Assembly (NCBI GenBank): GCA_023460975.1
Contig: JAEWOG010000057.1
Location: forward strand, 15,283-79,282
DNA from: Actinomycetes bacterium
GTDB lineage: Bacteria; Actinomycetota; Actinomycetes; Propionibacteriales; Nocardioidaceae
Direction: 5' to 3'
Length of the DNA: 64,000 nucleotides
The first letter of the stretch is position 1, and each line of letters starts with the position of its first letter. Positions 1 to 8,632 of the stretch are shown one piece after another. The position numbers and the translations under genes were made by a program. The notes beneath the pieces are model-generated. The model saw only the letters and a list, made by a program, of their open reading frames with translations. It was not told where the DNA came from and did no database searches.

Positions 1-3000
1 GTAGTCCTGCCAGCTCGAGCGCGGCAGGTTGAAGAGTCGCTGCCGCTCGACGTACGACGTGGCCGCATCGGGGTCGGGGTCGATGAAGATGTCGCGGTGG
101 TCGAAGGCGGCGACCAGCCGCGTGTGCTCCGAGCACAGCATCCCGTTGCCGAAGACGTCGCCCGACATGTCGCCGATTCCGACGGCGGTGAAGTCCTCGC
201 GCTGGCAGTCCACGCCCATCTCGCGGAAGTGGCGCTGCACCGACACCCAAGCGCCGCGGGCCGTGATGCCCATGCCCTTGTGGTCGTAGCCGACCGAGCC
301 GCCGGAGGCGAAGGCGTCCGAGAGCCAGAAGCCGTACGACTGTGCGATGGAGTTGGCGAGGTCGGAGAAGGTCGCGGTGCCCTTGTCGGCGGCCACCACC
401 AGATAGGTGTCGTCACCGTCGTGGCGCACCACGTCCGCGGGCGGCACGGCCTGGGAGTCCACGAGGTTGTCGGTGATGTCCAGCAGACCGGAGATGAACA
501 TCGTGTAGCAGGCCTTGCCCTCGGCCAGCCACGCGTCGCGATCCGAGGGATCGGGCAGTTGCCGGGCGTAGAAGCCGCCCTTCGCGCCGACGGGCACGAT
601 GACGGTGTTCTTCACCATCTGCGCCTTGACCAGGCCCAGGACCTCGGTCCGGAAGTCGTCGCGGCGATCGCTCCAGCGCAGCCCTCCGCGGGCGACCGCA
701 CCGAAGCGCAGGTGCACGCCTTCGACCCGCGGGCTGTGCACGAAGATCTCGTACTTCGGCCGCGGCTGCGGCAGCAGGTCGATCGCGGCGGGATCGAGCT
801 TGAACGAGACGTACGGGTGCGGCACGCCGTCGCGGGTCTGGAAGTGGTTGGTGCGCAGCGTCGCGCGGATCAGGTCGGCGTACGAGCGCAGGATGCGGTC
901 GTGGTCGAGGCTCGTGACGTCTTCGAGAGCCGACCCCAGCGCCTCCTCGACCTCAGCGACCCGCTCCAGCCGTTGCGGATCGTCGCCCTGCGTCCCCCAC
1001 GCGGCGGGGTCGAAGCGCGCCTCGAACAGGTCGACGAGGCTGCGGGCGATGCCGGCGTTGGCGAGCAGCGCCTGCGAGACGCTGTCGAGGGAGAAGGGCG
1101 CGTTGGCCTGCATGAGGTACTTCGCGTAGGCCCGCAGCACCAGCGCCTGACGCCACTCGAGATCGGCGTCGAGGACGAGCTGGTTGAACGCGTCGACCTC
1201 ATTGTGACCGGCCCACGCGGCCCGCAGCGCGTCGGTGAAGGCCTCGCGCCGCTCGTCCGGAATGCCGCCGTCGCGGCTGAGGCCGAACTCGTAGATGAAG
1301 GCGGAGCGGCCCAGGCCCACGAGCTCGTAGGGGCGCTCGTCGATCACCTCGACGCCCATCGAGCTGAGCAGCGGCAGGACGTGGCTCAGCGACAGCGGCG
1401 GACCGATCCGGAACACCTTGAGGCGGGCATCGCCGCGGTTGGTCCCCGTCGGCTCGAAGAGGGCCAGGTCGATGCCCTCGTCCCCCTCGATCGTGACGAT
1501 GCGTTCGAGGTCGAGCACGCCGATGAAGGGCGAGAACTCCGCCTTGTACGCCTCAGGCAGCGTGTCTGCTCCCGCCTTGGCGAGCCGCGTCCCCGCGTCC
1601 TGGCCGTGTCGGGCCAGCGCCTCGGTGACGAAGTCCTCCCGCCAGGAGCGGGACGCCTCGACGAAGCGCCGCTCGAGGTCGGCGACGTCGACATCGGGGA
1701 CCATGCCGCCCTGGGGCGGGTGGACGACGAAGTGGACACTCGCCGTGGCGGACTCGCTGACCCGGGCGGAGAACTCGACGTCGGCCGCACTCAACTGCTC
1801 GCGCAGGATGTCGGCGAAGCGCTCCCGTACGGCCGTGTTGTAGCGGTCCCGCGGCAGGTAGACGAGCACGGAGACATAGCGGCCGTACGTGTCGCGTCGC
1901 GCGAACAGACGCAGCTGGCGCCGGTTCCGCGCCGCCATGACGGCCATCGCCATGGGCGCGAGCTGATCGCCCGGGGTGTGGATGAGCTCGTCTCGCGGAT
2001 AGTTCTCCAGCGTGTCGAGCATCGCCTTGGCGGCGTGGCTGCGCGCCTCGAAGCCGGCCTCGCGCTGCACCTCGGCCACCCGCTCGCGCAGCAACGGGAT
2101 GCGGGTCACCGACTCGGTGTAGGCCGCTGAGGAGTAGAGGCCCAGGAAGCGCCGCTCCCCCACCACTTCACCAGCGTCGTCGAACACCTTGACCCCGACG
2201 TAGTCGAGGTACGCCGCACGGTGCACGGTGGCGCGCGAGTTCGCCTTGGTGAGGACCAGCAGCGTCTTCTCGCGCGCCTTGGCGCTCGCCGCGGCGGGCA
2301 GGCGGCTGCCCGCCGTCGTCATGTCCGGGTCCGGGCGCAGGATGCCGAGGCCGGAGCCGGGCACGGCGCGCAGGCAGTCGAACCCCTCCGCGTCGCGTTC
2401 GAGGGCGTACTCGCGGTAGCCGAGGAAGGTGAAGTGGTCGTCGGCCAGCCACGTCAGGAAGTCGCGCGACTGCGCGATCTCCGCCTCAGGCAGCGGGAGG
2501 TCGGCCGTCGGCAGGGCGGCGACGATCTCCTCGACCCGGGCGTGCATCTTCGGCCAGTCCTCGACGGCCTCGCGCACGTCGCGCAGGACGCGCTGCAGGG
2601 CGGACACCACCTCCGTGGCCTCCTGCGCATCCAGGCGGTCGATCTCGACGTGCATCCACGACTCGCGGTCGGTGGCCTCGGCCTGGGGCACACCGACCCG
2701 CTTCAACTCGCCCGTGATCGTGCGCTCGACCCAGACCTGGGGGTGGGCTACCAGGTGGACCGTGTGGTCCAGGCGCCGCAACTCCATCGTGACGGAGTCG
2801 ACCAGGAAGGGCATGTCGTCGGTCACGACCTCGACGACGGAGCGCGCGCCGGCGGACCAGGCGTCATCCGAACTCGGCGAGACCACCCGCACCAGGGGCG
2901 TGCCCTGGGGGCGGGTCCTGGCCAGGTCGAAGTGGGACGTGACGGCGCCCAACAGGTCCCGCGCGTCGCGGCCCGTGACGTCGTCGGGCGACACGTGCCG

Positions 3001-3135
3001 GAAGAAGATCCGCGCCATCGCGGCCACCTGCTCCGAGGTGAAGCCAGAGGGGGGTTCTTGGGCTCGCGCCAACTGGTCGGCACCCTCGACCAGGGTGCTC
3101 ATGAAACGGTCTGGATCCGTGGCAGACGTCGACAC
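1..3135 (-). CDS. gdh: NAD-glutamate dehydrogenase, large type (C-terminus beyond the window)
   Basis: Catalyses NAD-dependent oxidative deamination of glutamate to 2-oxoglutarate in the cytoplasm. The visible 1045 residues are the N-terminal and central part of a family of about 1600 residues; the frame is still open at base 1. Near the left edge the catalytic region is clear: GLRWSDRRDDF (about residue 818), VGAKGGF, YDHKGMGITARGAW (about 948), GDMSGDVFGNGML and LPRSSWQDY. The GTG at 3135 (protein begins MSTSATDPDRF) is preferred because of an AGGG a few bases upstream; an in-frame ATG at 3102 is the alternative. It is transcribed away from the DUF2505 gene at 3241. The identification is secure; the start is less so. 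Confidence 0.95.
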   Translation of the reverse strand, partial: MSTSATDPDRFMSTLVEGADQLARAQEPPSGFTSEQVAAMARIFFRHVSPDDVTGRDARDLLGAVTSHFDLARTRPQGTPLVRVVSPSSDDAWSAGARSVVEVVTDDMPFLVDSVTMELRRLDHTVHLVAHPQVWVERTITGELKRVGVPQAEATDRESWMHVEIDRLDAQEATEVVSALQRVLRDVREAVEDWPKMHARVEEIVAALPTADLPLPEAEIAQSRDFLTWLADDHFTFLGYREYALERDAEGFDCLRAVPGSGLGILRPDPDMTTAGSRLPAAASAKAREKTLLVLTKANSRATVHRAAYLDYVGVKVFDDAGEVVGERRFLGLYSSAAYTESVTRIPLLRERVAEVQREAGFEARSHAAKAMLDTLENYPRDELIHTPGDQLAPMAMAVMAARNRRQLRLFARRDTYGRYVSVLVYLPRDRYNTAVRERFADILREQLSAADVEFSARVSESATASVHFVVHPPQGGMVPDVDVADLERRFVEASRSWREDFVTEALARHGQDAGTRLAKAGADTLPEAYKAEFSPFIGVLDLERIVTIEGDEGIDLALFEPTGTNRGDARLKVFRIGPPLSLSHVLPLLSSMGVEVIDERPYELVGLGRSAFIYEFGLSRDGGIPDERREAFTDALRAAWAGHNEVDAFNQLVLDADLEWRQALVLRAYAKYLMQANAPFSLDSVSQALLANAGIARSLVDLFEARFDPAAWGTQGDDPQRLERVAEVEEALGSALEDVTSLDHDRILRSYADLIRATLRTNHFQTRDGVPHPYVSFKLDPAAIDLLPQPRPKYEIFVHSPRVEGVHLRFGAVARGGLRWSDRRDDFRTEVLGLVKAQMVKNTVIVPVGAKGGFYARQLPDPSDRDAWLAEGKACYTMFISGLLDITDNLVDSQAVPPADVVRHDGDDTYLVVAADKGTATFSDLANSIAQSYGFWLSDAFASGGSVGYDHKGMGITARGAWVSVQRHFREMGVDCQREDFTAVGIGDMSGDVFGNGMLCSEHTRLVAAFDHRDIFIDPDPDAATSYVERQRLFNLPRSSWQDY

Positions 3136-3240
3136 GCATCGACCCTATGACGCCCCTGTGACGCACACAACATTTGCGCCCGCGCGCCGCTCGAACGGGA
3201 GGATGTACGCGGAATCGCGACTGCGCCATGATGGTTGCCC

Positions 3241-3717
3241 ATGAAGATCCTTGACGAGCACGTCCTCGACGCCCCAGTGGCCACCGTCCGCGCGATGATG
3301 CTGGACGCGGGGTTCCGGGAGCAGGTGCTCGCCGCCCAGAAGGTCGTCCGCAGCACCGTGTCGATCACCGGCGACGACGACGTGGCAGAGGTTGTCCTCG
3401 AGCAGGCCCAAGCCACCGACGGGGTGCCGTCGTTCGTACGCAAGCTCACCGGCGACGAAATCACCATCACCACCACGGAGCGGTGGAGTGCGGACCGCGC
3501 CGAGGTCACGGCGACGATCCCCGGCGCCCCCGGCGGCGTCACGGGCAGCACCGTCCTCGTCGACGAGGGAGAGCGCACGCGCGTGGTCGTCGAGCGGGAC
3601 ATCACCGTCAGCGTGCCCCTGATCGGCCCCAAGATCGCGAAGTTCGTGGCCTCGATGCACACCAAGGCACTCCAGAAGGAGATCGCGGTGGCCCAGGAGT
3701 GGCTCGCCGAGCAATGA
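3241..3717 (+). CDS. DUF2505 domain-containing protein
   Basis: A 158-residue soluble protein beginning MKILDEHVLDAPVATV, matching the actinobacterial DUF2505 family, which has a START/SRPBCC-like fold and no known role. It has a single domain over the full length and no signal peptide or membrane segment. The ATG at 3241 fits the usual family N-terminus; a TTG two codons upstream is possible. No strong Shine-Dalgarno sequence is seen. It is divergent from the glutamate dehydrogenase and convergent with the small gene at 3738-4091. The family call is from recognised sequence style, not a search. Confidence 0.8.
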   Translation: MKILDEHVLDAPVATVRAMMLDAGFREQVLAAQKVVRSTVSITGDDDVAEVVLEQAQATDGVPSFVRKLTGDEITITTTERWSADRAEVTATIPGAPGGVTGSTVLVDEGERTRVVVERDITVSVPLIGPKIAKFVASMHTKALQKEIAVAQEWLAEQ

Positions 3718-3737
3718 GGCTCGCCGGGCGATGAGGC

Positions 3738-4091
3738 TCAGGCCTGGGTGAACCCGGCCACGAGGTCGCCGAGTTCTTGGGTGCCGTACCAGCCGAGGTC
3801 GGAGTCCGGGTCCGCGTCGTCGGCGTCGTCGGCGTGGATCGCCACCACGTCGCGCAGCCGTACGGGGTCCTCACGCGACTCGGTCACCACCACGACGCGG
3901 CGTCGCCGCCCAGCCGGCAGGCCAGCGACGAGCTCCGCGGACACGTCGGCGGCGACCAGCAGGGCCTCGTACTCCGCGTCCTCCGACTCGTCGGGCGCCG
4001 CGACGGTCTCCGCGGGCAGGCGTACGGATCCCGTCCGCAACGCCTCGGCCAGATCGTCCGGCGTCACCGGGAGGTAGAGCCGGGTGGCCAT
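3738..4091 (-). CDS. DUF6912-like small protein
   Basis: A 117-residue acidic protein starting MATRLYLPVTPDDLAEAL, with a hydrophobic VVVVTES strand and the Asp-rich patch DDADDADPDSD near the C-terminus. It resembles an actinobacterial family of unknown function (DUF6912). Its ATG shares one base with the stop of the upstream acyltransferase gene (TGATG), so the two are probably translationally coupled and in one operon. No catalytic motif or membrane segment is recognised, and no function can be assigned. Confidence 0.75.
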   Translation of the reverse strand: MATRLYLPVTPDDLAEALRTGSVRLPAETVAAPDESEDAEYEALLVAADVSAELVAGLPAGRRRRVVVVTESREDPVRLRDVVAIHADDADDADPDSDLGWYGTQELGDLVAGFTQA

Positions 4092-5548
4092 CAGCGCTTC
4101 GCCTTCGGTGCGGACTTGGCCGTCCTGCGGCGCCCGCGGGGCGCACGGGGGCGGGACTCGCTGGCCGAGTCCTTGAGCTCGTCGAGCGACTCCTCGAGGC
4201 ACTGGATGAGGACGTCGCCGTCGGGCACGGCGTCCCGATCGACGGTGATGCCGTAGAAGACCCGGCCGTTGTACGAGGTGACCCCGAAGGCGAGGGGGTG
4301 CTCGGGCAGCAGCGGGTGGATCGGGTAGGTCGCCTCCATCACCGCTCCCCCGGCGTACAGCGGGAACTGCGGGCCCGGGACGTTGGTCACCGAGACGTGG
4401 AAGCCGCGGCGCAACTCACCGGCCGCCAGCCGCGAGCCCAGCGCGTGGAAGGTGGTGGGCGCGAACCCTGCGATCCCAGCGAGCCTGCGCGCCGACACGG
4501 CGCGGCCCGTCTCGCTGTGGGAGCGGAAGTCGTAACTGACTTGGTGGAGCCGTACGACCGGGCTCGGCTCGTGGATCGGCAGGTGCACGAGGTGGCCGGC
4601 GATCTGGGTGCCCAGCGACGTGGCCTCCAGATCGTCGTCGATGACCGACATCGGCACGATCGCCTTGAGCGTCCGGACTCCGCCCAGCGACTCGGAGCGG
4701 GTCATCAGCCAGGCGCGCAGGCCGCCGGTGATGGTTGCCAAGATGACGTCGTTGACCGTGCCGCCGTGGACCTTGCGGATGTGGTTGTAGTCCTCGAGGT
4801 CCGTGGCCAGCGCGAGGAAGCGCCGCTGCTGGCTGAGCGTGCGCGCGATCGGTGAGGGGCGCGAGGTCTTCTTGGCGCGAAGGGCGCCCACGGCCTCGCC
4901 CATCCGGTGCCCGCTGGCGGAGACCTGACGGGCGGCGGCCTCGGTGTTGGCGCGCACCGTGTCGGCGATGCGGCGCGGGTGCTCCAGCGAGTCGGTCACG
5001 GCGCTCAGGACAACCCCCAACGGCGTACGACCGGGGCGCGGGCGCCACTCGTCGTGGCCGAGGAGTCGGACCTCGGAGGTGGTGTCCAGGAGCACCTGCC
5101 CGATGTCGACGGTCTCGCGGCCGTCGACCAGGATCTGGTGACTCTTGGTGAGCACCGCCACGCGGCCCTCCGAGAGGCCCTCGACCAAGTAGATCTCCCA
5201 CAGCGGGCGGTTGCGGTCCAGGGGGCGCGAGGCGATCCGGGCGACGAGCTCTCGCAGCTGCTCCATCGTGCCCGGACGCGGCAGGGCGCTGCGGCGCACG
5301 TGGTAGGCCAACTCGAACCGCTCGTCATCGACCCACGCGGGGGTCGCGAGGCGGCCGGGAACCCACTGCACCCGCTGGCGGTAGCGGGGGACGAAGGCGA
5401 TGCGGTCATCGATCAACGCCACGAGCCGGTCGTAGTCGAAGCCGGACTCGCCCGGGTCGAAGATCTCCAGCGTCGCGTTGTGCATCGGGGTCGACGGCGA
5501 CTCGGTGGCAAGGAAGGACAGGTCGCGCGGACGCAGCCGATCGGTCAT
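4091..5548 (-). CDS. Wax ester synthase/diacylglycerol acyltransferase (WS/DGAT) family protein
   Basis: A 485-residue member of the family that transfers an acyl group from acyl-CoA to long-chain alcohols or diacylglycerol. It begins MTDRLRPRDLSFLATESP and shows the family patterns MHNATLEIF, NRPLWEIYLVEGL, VNDVILA and SVTNVPGP. The active-site motif normally read as HHxxxDG is HQILVDG (about residue 135), so the second, catalytic His is Gln. A strong AGGAAGGG lies about 8 nt before the ATG at 5548, which fixes the start. The C-terminus is a basic tail (GRRRTAKSAPKAKR). It is the first gene of a two-gene unit with the DUF6912-like gene. Family membership is clear; whether it is catalytically active is open. 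Confidence 0.9.
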   Translation of the reverse strand: MTDRLRPRDLSFLATESPSTPMHNATLEIFDPGESGFDYDRLVALIDDRIAFVPRYRQRVQWVPGRLATPAWVDDERFELAYHVRRSALPRPGTMEQLRELVARIASRPLDRNRPLWEIYLVEGLSEGRVAVLTKSHQILVDGRETVDIGQVLLDTTSEVRLLGHDEWRPRPGRTPLGVVLSAVTDSLEHPRRIADTVRANTEAAARQVSASGHRMGEAVGALRAKKTSRPSPIARTLSQQRRFLALATDLEDYNHIRKVHGGTVNDVILATITGGLRAWLMTRSESLGGVRTLKAIVPMSVIDDDLEATSLGTQIAGHLVHLPIHEPSPVVRLHQVSYDFRSHSETGRAVSARRLAGIAGFAPTTFHALGSRLAAGELRRGFHVSVTNVPGPQFPLYAGGAVMEATYPIHPLLPEHPLAFGVTSYNGRVFYGITVDRDAVPDGDVLIQCLEESLDELKDSASESRPRAPRGRRRTAKSAPKAKR

Positions 5549-5676
5549 GTGTGAGCCCTTCCTGCCAGAGTCCGACAACCGCGCCCCCTGTGCCCTGCGG
5601 TTGTCCTCGCATGGGATTCTGGCAGAGGTCGCCCCCGCAGCGGGGCATGGCATCCAGATTTCGAGGAGGGCGCGCC

Positions 5677-6057
5677 ATGCGTCGAACCCTGTTCACCCGT
5701 ACCGCTCCGCTCGCCGTGGCCCTGGCGCTCGCGCTGGGCGCGTGCTCGGACGACGGCGGCACGGACAAGCCCTCCGCTGGCGCCAGCGAAACGGCGGAGG
5801 CGACGCTGGAGGTGACCATCAAGGACGGCGCGATCACGCCCAACGGCGAGCGCCTCGACGTGGGCATCGACGAGGAGATCACCCTGACCATCACCTCGGA
5901 CGTCGACGGCGAGTTCCACGTGCACTCGACGCCCGAGCAGGAGGTCACGTTCACCGAGGGCACCACCACCGCCACCCTGTCCTTCGACAGGCCGGGCGTC
6001 GTCGAGATGGAGGCACACGACCCTGCCCTCGTGGTCGCCATGTTCGAAGTCCGCTGA
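5677..6057 (+). CDS. Cupredoxin-like secreted lipoprotein
   Basis: A 126-residue lipoprotein with an N-terminal signal sequence and a lipobox ending LGAC, giving Cys23 as the lipidation site. The mature part (TLEVTIKDGAITPNG, EITLTITSDVDGEFHVHS, TLSFDRPGVVEMEAHDPALVVAMFEVR) has the strand pattern of cupredoxin-like domains. His residues occur in FHVHS, but the Cys/Met ligands of a blue-copper site are not obvious, so metal binding is uncertain. GAGGAGGG at 5663-5670 supports the ATG at 5677. The stop is one base before the GTG of the membrane protein at 6059, so the two probably form one operon. Confidence 0.8.
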   Translation: MRRTLFTRTAPLAVALALALGACSDDGGTDKPSAGASETAEATLEVTIKDGAITPNGERLDVGIDEEITLTITSDVDGEFHVHSTPEQEVTFTEGTTTATLSFDRPGVVEMEAHDPALVVAMFEVR

Positions 6058-6058
6058 C

Positions 6059-7399
6059 GTGGGCGGCGGCTCCTTCGCGCAGGACCGCGTCCTCGCGCAC
6101 GGCGTCGGCGGGGCCAAGGACCTGCCCATCCCGTCCGAACTCGCCATCATCGGTGCCGTCACGGCCCTGGTGGTCTCCTTCGCGGTGCTGGCTCTGGCCT
6201 GGCGGACCCCCCGCTTCGACGACGACCCGGGCCGCCCGGCCCCCGCGTGGCTCGCCACGCTCACGGCGTCGCCGGCGTTCGCCTGGACCTTGCGGATCGT
6301 GGGGCTCGCCTTCGCGGCGTACGTGGGCGTTGCCGCAGTCTTCGGCGACAACACGCTCACGAACCCGTTCATCGGGGTCTTCTACGTCTGGCTGTGGGTC
6401 GGGCTGGTGCCGGTCTCGCTCCTGTTCGGCCCCTTCATCAAGGCGGTCAGCCCGGCCCGCACCATCGTGCTGCTGATCTCGCGAGCCTCCGGCGTCGACC
6501 CCGAGGAGGGCATGTTCCGGTACCCGGCGCGCCTGGGCTACTGGCCCGCAGCCCTGGGCCTGTTCGCCTTCGTGTGGCTCGAGCTGGTCCACCCCGCCTC
6601 GACCGAGCTCGGCACGATCCGCCTGTGGTGCGCGGTCTACCTCGTGACGATGGTGTTCGGCGGCGCGCTCTTCGGGACGACCTTCACGGCCCGAGCCGAC
6701 CCGTTCGAGGTGTACTCGACCCTCGTCGGCAAGCTGTCGGTCTGGGGGCACCGCGACGGCCGCCTGGTCCTGCGCAGCCCGCTGGCGAACCTCGCCACCG
6801 TGGTGCCGGCGCCCGGCCTGACGGCAGTGGTCGGCATCCTCTTCGGAAGCACGGCCTTCGACTCGTTCCGGGAGTCGACCGTGTGGTTGAAGTTCGTCCA
6901 GAACTCGGGGTTCGAGTCCCGCGTCGCGCCCGACACGGTGATGCTGCTGATCTTCAGCGCCGGCATGGCGGCGATCCTGGCGGTCGCGACGATGCTCACC
7001 GGCACCCACGCCGACATCCCTCGGCGGGCGTTGCCGGACCTGTTCGCCCACTCGATCGTCCCGATCGTGGTCGGGTACGTCATCGCGCACTACCTGACCT
7101 ACTTCGTGGAGTACGGGCAGACCGTCCTCATCCAGTTCAGCGACCCGCTCTCGCGTGGCGACAACCTGCTGGGCACCGCGAACCTGCAGGTCAACTACTG
7201 GATCAGTCTGCATCCGACCTTCCTCGCCACCACGAAGGTGGCCGCGGTCGTGGTGGGCCACATCCTCGCGGTGGTCTCGGCCCACGACAGGGCCGTGAAG
7301 ATCCTGCCGCCGCAGTGGCAGTTCAAGGGTCAGCTGCCGATGCTGGTGGCGATGGTCGGCTTCACCGCGGGCGGGCTCTACCTGCTCTTCGCCGCCTGA
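6059..7399 (+). CDS. Polytopic membrane protein of unknown function
   Basis: A 446-residue integral membrane protein with roughly ten hydrophobic segments spread over its length, for example IIGAVTALVVSFAVLALAW, FIGVFYVWLWVGLVPVSLLF, LIFSAGMAAILAVATMLTG and the C-terminal PMLVAMVGFTAGGLYLLFAA. The GTG at 6059 follows the lipoprotein stop by one base. No transporter signature is recognised. The pairing with a cupredoxin-like lipoprotein suggests a shared envelope role, possibly in metal or redox handling, but that is inference from position only. Confidence 0.8.
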   Translation: MGGGSFAQDRVLAHGVGGAKDLPIPSELAIIGAVTALVVSFAVLALAWRTPRFDDDPGRPAPAWLATLTASPAFAWTLRIVGLAFAAYVGVAAVFGDNTLTNPFIGVFYVWLWVGLVPVSLLFGPFIKAVSPARTIVLLISRASGVDPEEGMFRYPARLGYWPAALGLFAFVWLELVHPASTELGTIRLWCAVYLVTMVFGGALFGTTFTARADPFEVYSTLVGKLSVWGHRDGRLVLRSPLANLATVVPAPGLTAVVGILFGSTAFDSFRESTVWLKFVQNSGFESRVAPDTVMLLIFSAGMAAILAVATMLTGTHADIPRRALPDLFAHSIVPIVVGYVIAHYLTYFVEYGQTVLIQFSDPLSRGDNLLGTANLQVNYWISLHPTFLATTKVAAVVVGHILAVVSAHDRAVKILPPQWQFKGQLPMLVAMVGFTAGGLYLLFAA

Positions 7400-8628
7400 G
7401 CCGCACGGCGGCGACGACGCGGGGCGGAGGCGGCGACCGAGGCCGGGACGAGCGCGTCGACGAGCCCACGCAGCGCCCAGGCGAGCGATGAGTCCCGCTC
7501 GACGACGGGCACGCCCGCCAGCGCGGCCGCATCTGCGGCCGGACGGTCGTACGGGGCGAAGTGCAGCCCTCCGACCTGGACGAAGGCGCCGACCATCCCC
7601 GCGACCTCGGACTCACTCCAGCCGATGCTCGGGCGCATCTGGTTGACCAGCACCCTGGTCTCGGCCGGGCCGATCTCCTCGGTCAGGTCGACCAGGCCTC
7701 GGGCCAGCCTGGCCAGCCCGACCGGATCGGCGGTCCCGACCGCCACCACGGCATCCGCCATCTCCAGGGCCGTACGGGTCAGGGCATTGCGCCCGGGTCG
7801 TCCGCCGATGTCGCCTCCGGGCTCGTCCTCCAGGCAGAAGCCCGTGTCGAGGACGACGTGGCCATGCCCTCGCGCGATGTCGATGGCCTGCTCAAGATGC
7901 AGTGGGCGCACCTCCCGCCACCTGTCCGCGCGGGGCAGGCCGGTCACGACGGCGAGGTGCCCACCGATGCTGCGCGCGGCCGAGGGCAGCCGCTCGGCCA
8001 GCATCCCCGAGCTGGCGAGCCGGGCGATCTGGAGGAGCCCGGAGGTCTCGTCGAGGATCGCCAACTGCTGGGCGAGGGTCCCGCCGTACGGGTCGGCGTC
8101 GATCAGCAGCACCGGCTCGCTGCGCCGCGCCAACTCTGCGGCCACGTTGAGGGCGACGGTGGATCGCCCCGGCGATCCTGCCGGGCCCCACACGGCGATG
8201 GTGCGAGCACCCTCGCGTGGTGCCGCACCGGGCTCGTGCACGGCCCCAGCGCCGCGGACCACGGTCTGCTCCTGCGCCTCGGCCTGGAGCAGCGTGTCGC
8301 ACAGGCCGGAGAGGTCGCCGGCGCCCAGTGCGGCGGCGACGCCGAGGCGGAGCACCCGCTCCCTCACACTCACCTCCTCGGGCGAGGCATGGGAGACCAC
8401 CACGGTGCGCACGCCCTGACGCCGGAGCATGTCGACGGTCGCCGGGTCGACTCCCGGCGCATCGAGCGAGACGAGCGCCACGTGGGCTTGGCCTGCGGTC
8501 GCCGACGCGACGAGGTCATCGGCGTCCATGCACCGGCGCAGCACCACCAGACGCGGATGGGCCTCGACGGTGGACAGCGCGTGGTCCTCCCACGCATCGC
8601 CGGCACCCAGCACGAGCACGCAGATCAT
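7378..8628 (-). CDS. CpaE/TadZ-like AAA (MinD-type) ATPase
   Basis: A 416-residue protein with an N-terminal receiver-like region (MICVLVLGAGDAWEDHAL, VALVSLDAPGVDP) followed by a MinD/ParA-type ATPase domain. The deviant Walker A is WGPAGSPGRSTVALN, with Arg where the usual GKS/T lysine lies, and the A-prime motif is LLIDADPYGGTLAQQL. CpaE/TadZ proteins localise Flp pilus machinery; none of the other pilus genes is present here. The C-terminus is Arg/Lys-rich. The ATG at 8628 lies 4 bp after the SAF gene stop, with GGGTGG upstream, so the two are co-transcribed. The 3' end overlaps the convergent membrane gene by 22 bp. Confidence 0.85.
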   Translation of the reverse strand: MICVLVLGAGDAWEDHALSTVEAHPRLVVLRRCMDADDLVASATAGQAHVALVSLDAPGVDPATVDMLRRQGVRTVVVSHASPEEVSVRERVLRLGVAAALGAGDLSGLCDTLLQAEAQEQTVVRGAGAVHEPGAAPREGARTIAVWGPAGSPGRSTVALNVAAELARRSEPVLLIDADPYGGTLAQQLAILDETSGLLQIARLASSGMLAERLPSAARSIGGHLAVVTGLPRADRWREVRPLHLEQAIDIARGHGHVVLDTGFCLEDEPGGDIGGRPGRNALTRTALEMADAVVAVGTADPVGLARLARGLVDLTEEIGPAETRVLVNQMRPSIGWSESEVAGMVGAFVQVGGLHFAPYDRPAADAAALAGVPVVERDSSLAWALRGLVDALVPASVAASAPRRRRRAAQAAKSR

Positions 8629-8632
8629 CGGC

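Noticed and set aside
97..2130. A 677-codon open frame on the + strand opposite the glutamate dehydrogenase
   Set aside because: Its composition (His/Val/Arg/Glu-rich, no domains) is the antisense shadow of a recognised gene in GC-rich DNA.
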